Positions 44,210-53,172 of a stretch of DNA of 64,000 nucleotides are shown here, piece by piece. The position numbers and the translations under genes were made by a program. Position 1 is the first letter of the stretch. Each line of letters starts with the position of its first letter. Source of the stretch: Micrococcaceae bacterium Sec5.7 (GTDB lineage: Bacteria; Actinomycetota; Actinomycetes; Actinomycetales; Micrococcaceae); the NCBI GenBank assembly GCA_039636785.1, contig CP144169.1, positions 992,001-1,056,000 of the forward strand, in the 5' to 3' direction. The notes beneath the pieces were generated by a model that was not told the DNA's origin, made no database searches, and saw only the letters and a list, made by a program, of their open reading frames with translations.

Positions 44210-45180
44210 TTTGTCTCGTCCTCATTTCGGCGGATGATGGCGAAAATCACGAGGAATGCTGCCCCGAGCGCTGACATCGCCAAGGCAATGAAGGCGGCAT
44301 ACCCGGCCTCGAGTGATCCGAATGCGGTTCGGTTCACCAGAAGGGATACGAGATCGCTCGACCCGGCCGGACCGCCTCCGGTCAGCGCGTAGGCGTAGTC
44401 AAAGGCCAGCAACGACCAGAGGGAGATCATCATGACAGCGAACATCAGGGTCGGTCTGATTCCTGGCAAAGCGACGTGCCAGAACTCCTGCCAAGCATTT
44501 GCCCCGTCGATGCGGGCCGCTTCGAAGCGGCTTCCGTCCACGCCCTGCATCGCAGCAACGAAAAGGACAACCAGGAAGCCCCAAAAATGCCAGTTGTCGA
44601 CGAATGCGACGCTCAACAGGGAAAGGTCCGAGTCCCCGAAGAAGTAGATGTTATCCAAGGCGTGGATCCCAAACTCGTTCAGTTGCGGGGCGAGACCGGA
44701 CACCGGGTCGAGCAGGTTTTTCCAGATCTGGGCGTTCACGACGCTTGCGATCAGGTAGGGGATGAAGAAGAGAACCCGAAAGAGAGTCACCCCGCGTCGG
44801 ATGCGGGACAGCATAAACGCACCCGCTAGTCCCATAACCAAAGGCACGGAAAGAAAAAAGACCATATAGATGAAGTTATGTCCGATGGCATTCCAGAAGT
44901 CCGCGTCACCGGCCAGCCTCGCGGCGTTCGCGAAGCCGGTGAACTCTGGCGATGTGAAACCGTTCCAATCCGTGAAGGCGTAGTACAGGCTACTCGCCCC
45001 CGGCCCGCCTATGACGAGGAGGTTTACCGCAAGCGCGGGGAGAAGGAACAAGAACGCAATGGTGCGGCGGCGCCGGCGGACCGATCGTCCCATGCTGCTC
45101 ACCCGCCTGGTCGGTATTTGTTCCACCATCGCAGGAGCCGGCCCATTTCTTTCAGTGATTGCCACGACCCGCATCGTCAC
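44206..45180 (-). CDS. Carbohydrate ABC transporter permease (MalF type)
   Basis: A 324-aa membrane protein with a basic N-terminus (GRSVRRRRRTIAFLFLLPAL), six to seven helices and an EAA loop FEAARIDGANAWQEFWHVALPGIRP. Start overlaps the stop of the binding-protein gene (ATGA), end overlaps the MalG-type gene, so all three are translationally coupled. Confidence 0.92.
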   Translation of the reverse strand: MTMRVVAITERNGPAPAMVEQIPTRRVSSMGRSVRRRRRTIAFLFLLPALAVNLLVIGGPGASSLYYAFTDWNGFTSPEFTGFANAARLAGDADFWNAIGHNFIYMVFFLSVPLVMGLAGAFMLSRIRRGVTLFRVLFFIPYLIASVVNAQIWKNLLDPVSGLAPQLNEFGIHALDNIYFFGDSDLSLLSVAFVDNWHFWGFLVVLFVAAMQGVDGSRFEAARIDGANAWQEFWHVALPGIRPTLMFAVMMISLWSLLAFDYAYALTGGGPAGSSDLVSLLVNRTAFGSLEAGYAAFIALAMSALGAAFLVIFAIIRRNEDETN

Positions 45181-46589
45181 TTTCCGGTTTCAAACAGAGG
45201 CGGAACGAGTCCGGCGGCCTTATCAGAACTGAACTCCTTCTCAATTCCGGCGGTGAAATCGCCCACGGAGAGATCACTGTTAAGGACCTTGTCGATGTGC
45301 TCGATAATGTACGTCTCTGCTTTCGCCCCGAACGATGTCCAGGTGACATAACCAACCCTCTTCTCTTCGGAGGCTTTGTTGATTGCGAGATATTGCGAGC
45401 TGTAGCGGGGATCGATGCCGGAGGGTACGTCTGAGGCCGTGAACTTGATGGGCAGCGGTTGCGAGCCATTGGCCTCCGCGGCGGACCACATGGTCTTCGT
45501 GTCCGAGTACATCCAGTCAATGTAGGAGGTGGCGGCCGGGATGTCCTTCGACTTCGCGTTCACCGAAATGGTGCCGCCTACGGCCAGCGGGTAGACGTCG
45601 CTGGGTACGCCCGGGGCAAGGGCTGGCAGCGGAGCCCAATCCCAATCGTTCGTGTTGCCGTTCTTTTGGAAGTACTCCGGGAGGGAGTATGTTTCCCAAC
45701 TGCCCGAGATGTACATACCCGCTTTCCCGTCCGCGAAAGCGGCATACTTCTGCGGGTCCTGAGTGGAGAAGTACTGTTTCACTCCACCGCCGAAGTATCC
45801 CTTGTCGAAGTACTCCTTCAGCAGCTCGATCGAGGACACAATGGCCGGGTCGGTCCACGGAATCTTCCCACTGAGTGCGTCGTGCACTTTTTGCGGTCCT
45901 GCGACCTCATTCAGAAACGCCGACACGAGCCATTCCGTGCCGGCTTGGTATGACGCGTTCCCTGCGGCGAACGGCGTGATTCCCTTCGACTGCATCTCGC
46001 CGGCCAGGGTTTCCAGTGAGGCGCGGTCGGTCGGAGGTTTCCACCCGTTTTGAGCAAAAAGGGTCTTGTTGTAATACAGCACGAGACTCTCGTACGACGT
46101 CGGCAGCGCTACAAGCTTGTCATTGAAGTACCCCATGTCGAGCGCCCAGGGCAGAAGTCGGCTCTTCAGGTTGGACTTCTCGAGGGTTGGCGTGAGGTCC
46201 GCCAGATAGCCCGCTGAAGCGAACGGAACGACATTCGATGAACCCGGTGTGGGTATCAGGTCCGGCCCGGACCCGGCGGCCAAGGCGACTTGGATTTTCT
46301 GATCGATCGTATCGACACTGTTCGGAACGGCATTGATCTTCACCTCGGGATGGAGGGCGTTGAAGGGGTCGATCGCGTACGTCTTGTAGGTCGCTGCGCC
46401 GTCAGCGGACGAGCCACCGGTCGGGAGGGGGTACCAGAGAGTCAGGGCGCCCGCGACACCTCCTCCTCCCCCCTGGTTGCTTGGCTGGGTGCAACCAGTG
46501 AGCAGGACGGTGGCCCCGAGGCCAAGGGCCGCGATTTTCCACCCCATTTGGTGAGACTTAAAAGGGCGCTGCCAGGTAGTTTTGAGCAT
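45177..46589 (-). CDS. Sugar ABC transporter substrate-binding lipoprotein
   Basis: A 470-aa family-1 extracellular binding protein with GAAGGAG upstream of ATG 46589. Signal with lipobox VLLTGC, Gly linker, then the two-lobed domain (LTLWYPLPTGGSS, ALAAGSGPDLIPTPGSSNVVPFASAGYLADLT, FADGKAGMYISGSWETYS). First gene of the five-gene operon; the ligand should be the compound processed by the DraG-like and kinase enzymes. Confidence 0.92.
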   Translation of the reverse strand: MLKTTWQRPFKSHQMGWKIAALGLGATVLLTGCTQPSNQGGGGGVAGALTLWYPLPTGGSSADGAATYKTYAIDPFNALHPEVKINAVPNSVDTIDQKIQVALAAGSGPDLIPTPGSSNVVPFASAGYLADLTPTLEKSNLKSRLLPWALDMGYFNDKLVALPTSYESLVLYYNKTLFAQNGWKPPTDRASLETLAGEMQSKGITPFAAGNASYQAGTEWLVSAFLNEVAGPQKVHDALSGKIPWTDPAIVSSIELLKEYFDKGYFGGGVKQYFSTQDPQKYAAFADGKAGMYISGSWETYSLPEYFQKNGNTNDWDWAPLPALAPGVPSDVYPLAVGGTISVNAKSKDIPAATSYIDWMYSDTKTMWSAAEANGSQPLPIKFTASDVPSGIDPRYSSQYLAINKASEEKRVGYVTWTSFGAKAETYIIEHIDKVLNSDLSVGDFTAGIEKEFSSDKAAGLVPPLFETGK

Positions 46590-46672
46590 GATTTAGAGAC
46601 TCCTTCGTCTTGATCGTGTATAAATCGCCACCAATAAGTGCGATTGTCCGGATAGTGCGTCTACGTGTACCT

Positions 46673-47680
46673 CTATGTGGAGTCGCGAGTGATGAGGGTG
46701 TTCTCGATTTGCACTTCCCGCGGGCGGCCCCTGTAGGCGCCGGTCATTCTCCCTACCAGTAGGTCTCCACTGGCTTTCCCGATGTCGCGGGTCGGGATTT
46801 GTACCGTCGTCAACCGCGGGGAGACGAGGGAAGCGGGTTCGATGTCGTCGTAGCCCACGACGGCGAGATCGTCCGGGATGCGGATGTTGCGCGCGGCAGC
46901 CAGGTCCATGGCCCCGATCGCAATGAGGTCGTTCGCGCACAGGACGGCCGTCGGCGGATTCGGTGCCCGCATTATCTGCTCCAGACCTCTGAAGCCTCCC
47001 TCCCGGGTGAACGTAGTGGCCGCGACGATGCCATCGTCATACTGATAGCCGGCTTGACGGAGAGCGCGGCGAAACCCATCGAACCGGCGCTGGGCGGGAC
47101 CGACGTGCATCGGCGCGGTGATATAGCCGATTCGACGGTGCCCCTTGCGAATCAGGTGCCGCGCGGCGAGCATCATTCCGGCTTCGTCATTGGTGGACAC
47201 GGTGTCCGCCTGAATCGCCAACTTCGGCCCTCTCTGAGACGAATTGATCACCACGACCGCTAATTCCGGCGCTGTGAGAATCCTGGATGGCACGGTCCCC
47301 AATAACGGGGCGATCACAACCCCGTCAACCTGACGCTCGATCACTTCATCGAAGAATTTCTCTTCTCGGTCCGGTCGGCTGTCCGCGTCGCAGATCAATG
47401 TCTGGTACCCGCGCTCGAAGAGCACGTCCTGTAGTCCCCGGGCCAGCGAGGGGTAGAAGGGGTTGCACAGATCCGGAACGATGAGTGCCGTGGTGTAAGT
47501 ACGCCGGGTCCGTAGTGAACGGGCCACTTGGCTGGGGCGGTACCCGAGCCGCTCGGACGCTTCGCGGACCCGAACAATGGTCGCCTCCGCAACGTGACGC
47601 CTGCCACTGAGAGCGTGGCTCACCGTCGTTTCGCTCACACCCACGTCGAAGGCGACATCGCTGATACTGACCCGCGTCAT
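46673..47680 (-). CDS. LacI family regulator of the sugar operon
   Basis: A 335-aa repressor from ATG 47680 with GAAAGAGG upstream; the frame is open to 47866 without support. Helix-turn-helix VSISDVAFDVGVSETTVSHALSG, hinge YRPSQVARSLRTRRT, then the effector domain (LIVPDLCNPFYPSLARGLQD, VLCANDLIAIGAMDLAA, VVGYDDIEPASLVSPRLTTV). Located upstream of the operon on the same strand, 83 bp before it, hence its probable local controller. Confidence 0.9.
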   Translation of the reverse strand: MTRVSISDVAFDVGVSETTVSHALSGRRHVAEATIVRVREASERLGYRPSQVARSLRTRRTYTTALIVPDLCNPFYPSLARGLQDVLFERGYQTLICDADSRPDREEKFFDEVIERQVDGVVIAPLLGTVPSRILTAPELAVVVINSSQRGPKLAIQADTVSTNDEAGMMLAARHLIRKGHRRIGYITAPMHVGPAQRRFDGFRRALRQAGYQYDDGIVAATTFTREGGFRGLEQIMRAPNPPTAVLCANDLIAIGAMDLAAARNIRIPDDLAVVGYDDIEPASLVSPRLTTVQIPTRDIGKASGDLLVGRMTGAYRGRPREVQIENTLITRDST

Positions 47681-47703
47681 GTCGCCTCTTTCCTCGAGCC
47701 ATA

Positions 47704-47715
47704 CCAATCGATTTG
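47704..47715. promoter_or_regulatory. LacI-type operator candidate upstream of the regulator
   Basis: CCAATCGATTTG, containing the perfect 8-bp palindrome AATCGATT with a central CG, 24 bp upstream of the LacI start codon. Would allow autoregulation. I see no equally clear copy in the 83-bp gap before the operon. Confidence 0.4.
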
Positions 47716-48375
47716 CATGGCTATACAAATACGGTAACGGCCGCTGAAACAGGAGCACAAGACGCAATGCTAAGCAAAATATGCAAAGTCCCAAACGGTG
47801 AGTCTTGGGCAGGGCCGTGCACCTCTCGCACTGATCGAGTTTCCGGTGGCATGCCTCCAGCCCCAACCGGAAATGAGGAATTGACGGCCATAGTTAGTTG
47901 GGGCTTGAGGACAAATGTTCGGGAAAGTCACGCTAAGCCGGTGGGGCCAGGTAGCAGAGGTTCTGGTCGGCATCGCTGTTACGCCGGGTCACGGCGCTGA
48001 TGTGGAGCGTCGTCCGATGATTGTTTTGTTGAGGTGGCCGTAGATCGTGTTTAAATATCTTCGAGGACTACGAGGGCATCAGCAACGTCTTTCTTCGTCT
48101 GGTGGAGGACCTGCCTGTCATGTTGCTTTGCTGCGACCGGACAGCTATCCAGGCGGCAATGATGATGTCGGCGACGGTCACAATGGTTTGAGTCCCGTTC
48201 GCTGGAAACTCACCGGGCGGTGATGCCTTGCCAGTCCGTTTCCCGGCCTTCAAGCACAGGCTCAGCAGACGGCACTTAGTAGTGGACTTACCATCACTAT
48301 TATTCGTCCCCTCGACGGTGCATGGACCATAGGCGCGCACCCAGTAAAGGTTCTCTTTGCGGACCGACTATCCCA
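47716..48375. other. Gene-poor stretch
   Basis: About 660 bp without a recognisable gene. A minus-strand frame of 90 residues at 48068-48340 and short plus-strand frames show no family motif. A plus-strand piece near 48061-48120 (FEDYEGISNVFLRLVEDLP) looks protein-like but is not extended. Probably debris around the recombinase at 48525. Confidence 0.4.
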
Positions 48376-48482
48376 GTGCAGATGACTTCTGACATCCAGT
48401 GCAGTCTGCACAAGCTGCCCCGAAAGTACGGGAGTTGTGCAGGCGGGTATGGACATCTGGTGTCCGAAGTCCCCTGCACAAA
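48376..48482. repeat. GTGCAG repeat array beside serine recombinase, site 2
   Basis: GTGCAGATGACTTCTGACAT at 48376, a second GTGCAG 23 bp later (48399), a third near 48436 and an inverted unit GTGCAGGGGACTTCGG (complement of 48467-48482). Layout of several direct and inverted subsites near a small serine recombinase is what a res-type recombination site looks like. Related arrays: 36485 and 59272. Confidence 0.55.
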
Positions 48483-48524
48483 GCGTCACTTTGGGTCGGG
48501 AGTCGGCTCGCTGGCGGGAGCGGG

Positions 48525-49097
48525 TCACGTGGCCGGCGCGGCGCGCTGGATGGCCCGGTAGACGGTGGAGCGGGCGGCGCCGAAGAGTTCGGCGATCTCC
48601 GTTGTGGTGTGTGTGCCGCCCCGGTGGAGGCTGACGAGGTGTGCTTCCTGCTTTCTGGTGAGTTTGGGCTGTCGACCTCGAAGCTTGCCTTTGGACTTCG
48701 CCACCGCCATGTCTTCGCGGGTCCGGGCGCGGATGAGGTCGGATTCGAATTCCGCGACCATGCCCAGGACGTTGAACAACAGCTTTCCGACCGGGTCATG
48801 GGGGTTGTAGATGCTGCCGCCGATGTTGAGGGTCACGCCCTTGCGTGTGAGCTCGTCGGCGATATCCCTCGCATCAGGCAGGGACCGTGCGAGCCGGTCA
48901 AGTTTGGTCACCACGAACGTGTCACCGCCGCGGCACGCGGCGAGGGCCTTTTCCAGTCCGGGTCGGTCGCGTTTGGTGCCGGTGAATCCGTGGTCGACGT
49001 GGACCATCTCGGCGTCGACGCCGAGGGCGTGGAGGGCATGATGCTGGGCGGTGAGGTCTTGGGTGCTGGTCGAGCAGCGGGCGTAGCCGATGAGCAT
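48525..49097 (-). CDS. Small serine recombinase (resolvase/invertase)
   Basis: A 190-aa recombinase from ATG 49097 (MLIGYARCST with catalytic Ser). VVTKLDRLARSLPDARDIAD arginine motif, LLFNVLGMVAEFESDLIRARTRE E-helix, and helix-turn-helix TTTEIAELFGAARSTVYRAI. Complete. Followed by the GTGCAG array at its 3' side. Confidence 0.9.
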   Translation of the reverse strand: MLIGYARCSTSTQDLTAQHHALHALGVDAEMVHVDHGFTGTKRDRPGLEKALAACRGGDTFVVTKLDRLARSLPDARDIADELTRKGVTLNIGGSIYNPHDPVGKLLFNVLGMVAEFESDLIRARTREDMAVAKSKGKLRGRQPKLTRKQEAHLVSLHRGGTHTTTEIAELFGAARSTVYRAIQRAAPAT

Positions 49098-49269
49098 GCT
49101 TCGGACTGTAGCGTATAAGGCACCTTCATCGGGCATTAATTCGGGCAGGGTATACGGGAATCCGACAAGGGCGGAAACGCGCGGATGTGAAGAAGGCCAA
49201 AGAGCAGCGCCGGGCCGTCCGGTGGACGACCGGCTTACGGGCGTTCGCTGGGAATGATTGAATCAGGGG

Positions 49270-49740
49270 ATGGAGATCCGTTCCTACGCTGAATCCGACG
49301 CCCCAGCGACTCTGAACGTGTTCCTATCAGCGGTGACCGAGACGGCGGCGCCGCACTACTCGCCGGAGCAAATCGCGGCCTGGTCTCGGCCGCAAGAGCG
49401 TGACGTCCATCAGTGGAATTCCGCGAGGAAGTCATTGAACACCTTCGTGGCTGACATCGGCGGCGAGGTCGCAGGTTTCTCCGACGTCAGCGATACCGGC
49501 TACATCGACATGATGTTCGTGGCCCCGAGGTTCGGCAGGCTCGGTGTAGCCAGCGCACTTCTTTCATATCTTTACGAAAGGGCTGTGGCGGACGGCACGG
49601 CCGCGCTGTCCACCAACGCGAGCATCACCGCACGTCCGTTCTTCGAACGACACGGGTTCATCGTGGTTGATGAGCAGCATCCCATCACCCGCGGAGTGAA
49701 AATGATCAACTACCGGATGACGCGGCGGCTCGGCCTCTGA
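49270..49740 (+). CDS. GNAT family N-acetyltransferase
   Basis: A 156-aa single-domain enzyme (MEIRSYAESDAPATLNVFL, EVAGFSDVSDTGYIDMMFVAPRFGRLGVASALLSYLYERA, ARPFFERHGF, VVDEQH). ATG 49270 fits homology although AGGGG directly abuts it; a TTG at 49258 is in frame. Close to YafP-like acetyltransferases. Confidence 0.82.
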   Translation: MEIRSYAESDAPATLNVFLSAVTETAAPHYSPEQIAAWSRPQERDVHQWNSARKSLNTFVADIGGEVAGFSDVSDTGYIDMMFVAPRFGRLGVASALLSYLYERAVADGTAALSTNASITARPFFERHGFIVVDEQHPITRGVKMINYRMTRRLGL

Positions 49741-49853
49741 CCCGAGCCACTGGATGTCCTCGTGCTGCATCGCCCGGTAAGGGACCTTCTTAAGGGACGG
49801 GATTTCCTACCAGGACACCGGGCAGAACTGGCTGGGACATTTTTGTGCGCGGT

Positions 49854-50645
49854 TCATCGATTGAAGCGCCAGGCTGTGCGTTCGATGATGGTGAATCCCA
49901 GTTTTGCGAGGTTTCGGATGCTCGGTGTTCCGGAAGCCGCTGTCGCCGTGGCCAGCGGGACGCCTAAAGTTTCCACCAGTCGCAGCCGGTGGGCGAGGAG
50001 GGCACTTTGGGCTCCAGTGCCTCGCGCAGTCGGGAGCGTGGAGGCACCGCCAATTACCGCTCCGGTGGCGTGCAAGGACATGGCCGCCGCGGCGAGAGGC
50101 TGATCGTTGCGAGAAGCAATGAAGCCACGAATGATCGGAAGGGCGTGCTCCGCCCGGATCAAAGCCCCCACTTCCCTCGTCGCCGCGTAGCCGGCGTCAA
50201 GGAGGTCCAGAAAAACCATGGTCTCCTCTTTGGTCGAAACTTCGCGTATCTGCCACTTCTCGGCGCTCATTTCCGCTGTGGGGAAGTCAGTGCCCGGGCG
50301 GAGGTAGGTAAGTGGTCGCGCGGGTGCCGGTTTGTAACCTGCGACTAGCAGCCAGTCGATGAGTTCCGGCGATGGGAACGCTGCGACGATGGCTGGCCGA
50401 CGCGGGTCCGGAAACCTTCTGAGTACGTCGGGCAGAACCGCGACTGACTGATCGGTGACTCCTTCAATGGCGTTGAGGAAACCATATTGATCCGCGGTTG
50501 CCATGCTTGCCCGTAATCCGCCCATGTGGAATGACTCGAACCTGCCCGGCAAGCCCGCGTCTGCCGCCGCGTCAAGGGAAGCCTTCTTGCGAGCAAATAC
50601 AGCCAACTCCGCAGCTTCAACAAACTCTTCGAAAGCATCGGGCAT
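49854..50645 (-). CDS. GNAT family N-acetyltransferase, two-part
   Basis: A 263-aa protein: an N-terminal degenerate half (FEEFVEAAELAVFARKKASLD, PSPELIDWLLVAGYKP) and a C-terminal GNAT domain (AAAAMSLHATGAVIGGASTLPTARGTGAQSALLAHRLR, ATAASGTPSIRNLAKLGF). Typical of GNAT proteins annotated with two lobes; substrate unknown. Confidence 0.78.
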   Translation of the reverse strand: MPDAFEEFVEAAELAVFARKKASLDAAADAGLPGRFESFHMGGLRASMATADQYGFLNAIEGVTDQSVAVLPDVLRRFPDPRRPAIVAAFPSPELIDWLLVAGYKPAPARPLTYLRPGTDFPTAEMSAEKWQIREVSTKEETMVFLDLLDAGYAATREVGALIRAEHALPIIRGFIASRNDQPLAAAAMSLHATGAVIGGASTLPTARGTGAQSALLAHRLRLVETLGVPLATATAASGTPSIRNLAKLGFTIIERTAWRFNR

Positions 50646-50739
50646 ATCTGAATCTTAACTCCCACCCACCTACAGCTGAGATGCCCTATTCGCTGTGGGC
50701 ACCGTCCCAGGCGAGGATCCTCAAAAGGACACTGCAAGC

Positions 50740-51138
50740 CTAGGGATTGAACGTCGCTTTTCGTTCGGGGAGCATCGGCTGGTCGGCAGCTGACCGGACC
50801 ATGTTTAGAAGTCCCGTGAGTTTTCGGTCCACCACTTCTTCGCCCCAGAAGAGCTTCTTATCGAAGTACCAGCCCAAGCGATCGTAGGCGGTCGCTGATA
50901 CCCGCGTGTCGTCGCCGACGGACGTGAGGCGGACGTCAATGCCAACTGGTAATTGACTGGAGCCCAACGGTATCCCCAAGAGTCGAAACAGAAAATCTGA
51001 ACCGGCGTGAGCTCGTATTCCGGATTCGATCTGGTTGGTCCGCAGTCCCGCTCCATCTAGAGAGGTCCGGATCCGCCCAGTTAAAGAGGCTGCGTCGCCC
51101 TCCACGTTGAAATCATCGTCCATCGAGTAGATCTTCAC
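50740..51138 (-). CDS. Hypothetical protein
   Basis: A 132-aa soluble protein (MKIYSMDDDFNVEGDAASLTGRI..., IPLGSSQLPVGIDVRL, YDRLGWYFDKKLFWGEEVVDRKL). No motif recognised; the alternating pattern suggests an alpha/beta sandwich such as the DUF-type START-like fold, but this is a guess. Reasonable codon usage, no ribosome site problem. Confidence 0.5.
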   Translation of the reverse strand: MKIYSMDDDFNVEGDAASLTGRIRTSLDGAGLRTNQIESGIRAHAGSDFLFRLLGIPLGSSQLPVGIDVRLTSVGDDTRVSATAYDRLGWYFDKKLFWGEEVVDRKLTGLLNMVRSAADQPMLPERKATFNP

Positions 51139-51335
51139 AACACCCCCAATTTCATGCCCTGATCCTACAAATCATGACTCCAGTATGGGGTCAGCGCCCG
51201 TTGATAGCTTGGGGGGTGTCCCTATGTTTTTTGTCAAGCAATTGGGACCGGTTTTCTTGCCGGGCGGGTCGAGTGGTTTTCGGGCAGGGCGCGCCGCACT
51301 GACAGGGTCATTCCGTCAGTGCGGCGCCGGTGCGG

Positions 51336-52535
51336 TTAGGCAGTTCGGGGTGCGGGCCCGTCGTAGAGTGTGCCGTCGCGGAGCATCGCGAACAGGACGT
51401 CGCAGCGGCGCCGTGCGAGAGCGATCAGGGCCTGGTTGTGGCGTTTGCCCTCGGCGCGTTTCCGGTCGTAGTAGGCCCGTGACAGGGGGTCTTTCAGCGC
51501 AGCGAAGGCGGAGAGAAAGAACGCCCGTTTGAGGCTTTTGTTGCCCTTCTTGGAGGGGTGGTCGCCACGGATCGAGGTGCCCGATCGCCACGTCACCGGG
51601 GCGAGCCCGGCGTACGAGGCAAGGTGGCCGGCGGTCTTGAATTCCTTGCCCGCAACTTCGGTGATGATGCGCGCTTCTGTCCTGACCCCGACCGCCGGAA
51701 TAGACGTCAGGACAAGGTGAAGAGGGTGCGCCTCCACCAGCGCCTCAACCTGGGCGAGCATCTCATCCCGGGCGGTGCGCAGCTGCTTGAGCATGGCAGC
51801 GAGCTGCGGCAGGACGGTGCCTGCGGCGTTGGTGCCGGCGACCACGACAGTCTGCTCACCCAAGGCGGCGAACACCTCCTTCGCCCAGCCATTGCCGGCC
51901 CTGGGCGCATAGCGCGACAAGAGCGTCGCGACCCGTTTCTGGCCGGCCTTGCGGAGCTTGTCCGGGGTCGGGTACTTGATCAGCAACTCGGCCATGGCCG
52001 GATGGTCCAGGTGCTTGCCAATGACCCGTTCCAGGGCCGGGTGGACCTGGGTGAGCAGGCCGCGGATCCGGTTGGAAGTGGCGGTGGCCTGCTTGGCCAG
52101 GTCGTCATCAAAACCGCACAACATCGACAGCTCGGCGGCCTGCTCGTCGGCCACGACGATGGAGCGCAGCGTGTGCGGCAGGGACCGGGCGGCCTCGGCA
52201 ATGATCGCCGCGTCGCGGGCGTCTGTCTTGGCCTCGCCCGGGTGCAGGTCCGCGATGCGGCGCATGGCCAGCCCGGGCAGGTAGCCGACCATGATGCCCT
52301 CGGACTGGGCCACCGCGACCGGCAAGGCACCAATGGTGGAGGGCTGGTCCACGACCAGCAGCACCCGTCCCTTGCCGGCGACGGCCTTGATGATGGAGCG
52401 GAGTTTTGCCTCGTCCTGGGGCAGCGCCCGGTCGAGGACTTTCTTGCCGGTTCTATCCAGTGCCACCGCGTGGTGATTGCTCTTGCCGACATCAACACCG
52501 ATAAAGATGTCGACGAGTTCATGGTCCTTGATCAA
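51336..52535 (-). CDS. IS110 family transposase
   Basis: A 399-aa DEDD/RuvC-like transposase from TTG 52535 with GGGAGG seven bases upstream. Catalytic-type opening IFIGVDVGKSNHHAVALD, LLVVDQPSTIGALP and KTDARDAAIIAEAAR, then the Transposase_20 domain LTSIPAVGVRTEARIITEV with the serine-containing SYAGLAPVTWRSG. Complete, so potentially active. Confidence 0.92.
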   Translation of the reverse strand: MIKDHELVDIFIGVDVGKSNHHAVALDRTGKKVLDRALPQDEAKLRSIIKAVAGKGRVLLVVDQPSTIGALPVAVAQSEGIMVGYLPGLAMRRIADLHPGEAKTDARDAAIIAEAARSLPHTLRSIVVADEQAAELSMLCGFDDDLAKQATATSNRIRGLLTQVHPALERVIGKHLDHPAMAELLIKYPTPDKLRKAGQKRVATLLSRYAPRAGNGWAKEVFAALGEQTVVVAGTNAAGTVLPQLAAMLKQLRTARDEMLAQVEALVEAHPLHLVLTSIPAVGVRTEARIITEVAGKEFKTAGHLASYAGLAPVTWRSGTSIRGDHPSKKGNKSLKRAFFLSAFAALKDPLSRAYYDRKRAEGKRHNQALIALARRRCDVLFAMLRDGTLYDGPAPRTA

Positions 52536-52740
52536 CGCAAACCTCCCAGAATTTGTGTCCGTCAAATCACTGTTGGCATGTCCTGCGGCGGCAAGGCCCG
52601 GCATCCACGTTACGGCTGGCCTACGCGGTCATTCATTGCGCTGGTCCGGTCCCCATTAGCGATCCCCTGGCGCCTATCGAATCCTGGTGACAACACCCCC
52701 CGGATCATTGATGACTGGGGGACTTAATCATGCCGGGACC
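52536..52740 (-). ncRNA. Candidate IS110 bridge-RNA region
   Basis: About 200 non-coding nt between the transposase start and the element border. In IS110-group elements this 5' region encodes the structured bridge RNA whose loops specify target and donor. I see no decisive structure by eye; the call rests on position and family knowledge. Confidence 0.4.
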
Positions 52741-52916
52741 GACAGGCCAACAACCCCCAATTCTTACTCGATTAAGGGGCTACCTAAAAGGTAACGGGTG
52801 GCGATGAATCCACCCTATGCCGTATGGGTCGGTCCCCTTATCGCTGTAGCACCAACGGCGCAGGTGGCTGCCAGGAGTGTCCGGTGAAGGATCCCCTTGC
52901 GGACTGCGAGACGTCA

Positions 52917-52960
52917 AATAGCGTTGCGAAAAGGCCGCCATTTATCGCCGCGAGTCACAG
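52917..52960. repeat. Dispersed 44-bp repeat, second copy
   Basis: Matches 33659-33702 at 40 of 44 positions (AATAGCGTTGC.AAAAGGCC, then GCCATTTATCGC and GTCACAG). No gene between the IS110 border and arr (52741-53172) is recognised; this repeat is the only distinct feature. Confidence 0.65.
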
Positions 52961-53172
52961 GATTGACGTGGCTACGATCTGCTGTGGCCACAGGATCCAC
53001 GGGGGAGTGCCCGGTTAAGGCCCGCTTGCGGGCGCCCCCGTTGTCTGCTCTTCTTGGATCCGCACATTGCTGTTCTCCGAAGTCAGTGAGTCATCGTAGG
53101 CGGCAGGGTCGTGGATAACGCCCATGTGCTTGACCGAGCTAAAGATCCGGTACAAATATGTTGGGGGTATGC

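Larger units (their letters stand above)
51210..52740 (-). mobile_element. IS110-family insertion sequence
   Basis: Transposase plus flanking non-coding ends. Short similar words near both limits (GGGGGGTGTCC at about 51210 and CTGGGGGAC at about 52725) approximate the borders; IS110 elements lack long terminal repeats, so exact ends are uncertain. A hairpin with arms CCGCACTGAC (51294-51303) and GTCAGTGCGG (51315-51324) lies downstream of the transposase. Confidence 0.7.
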
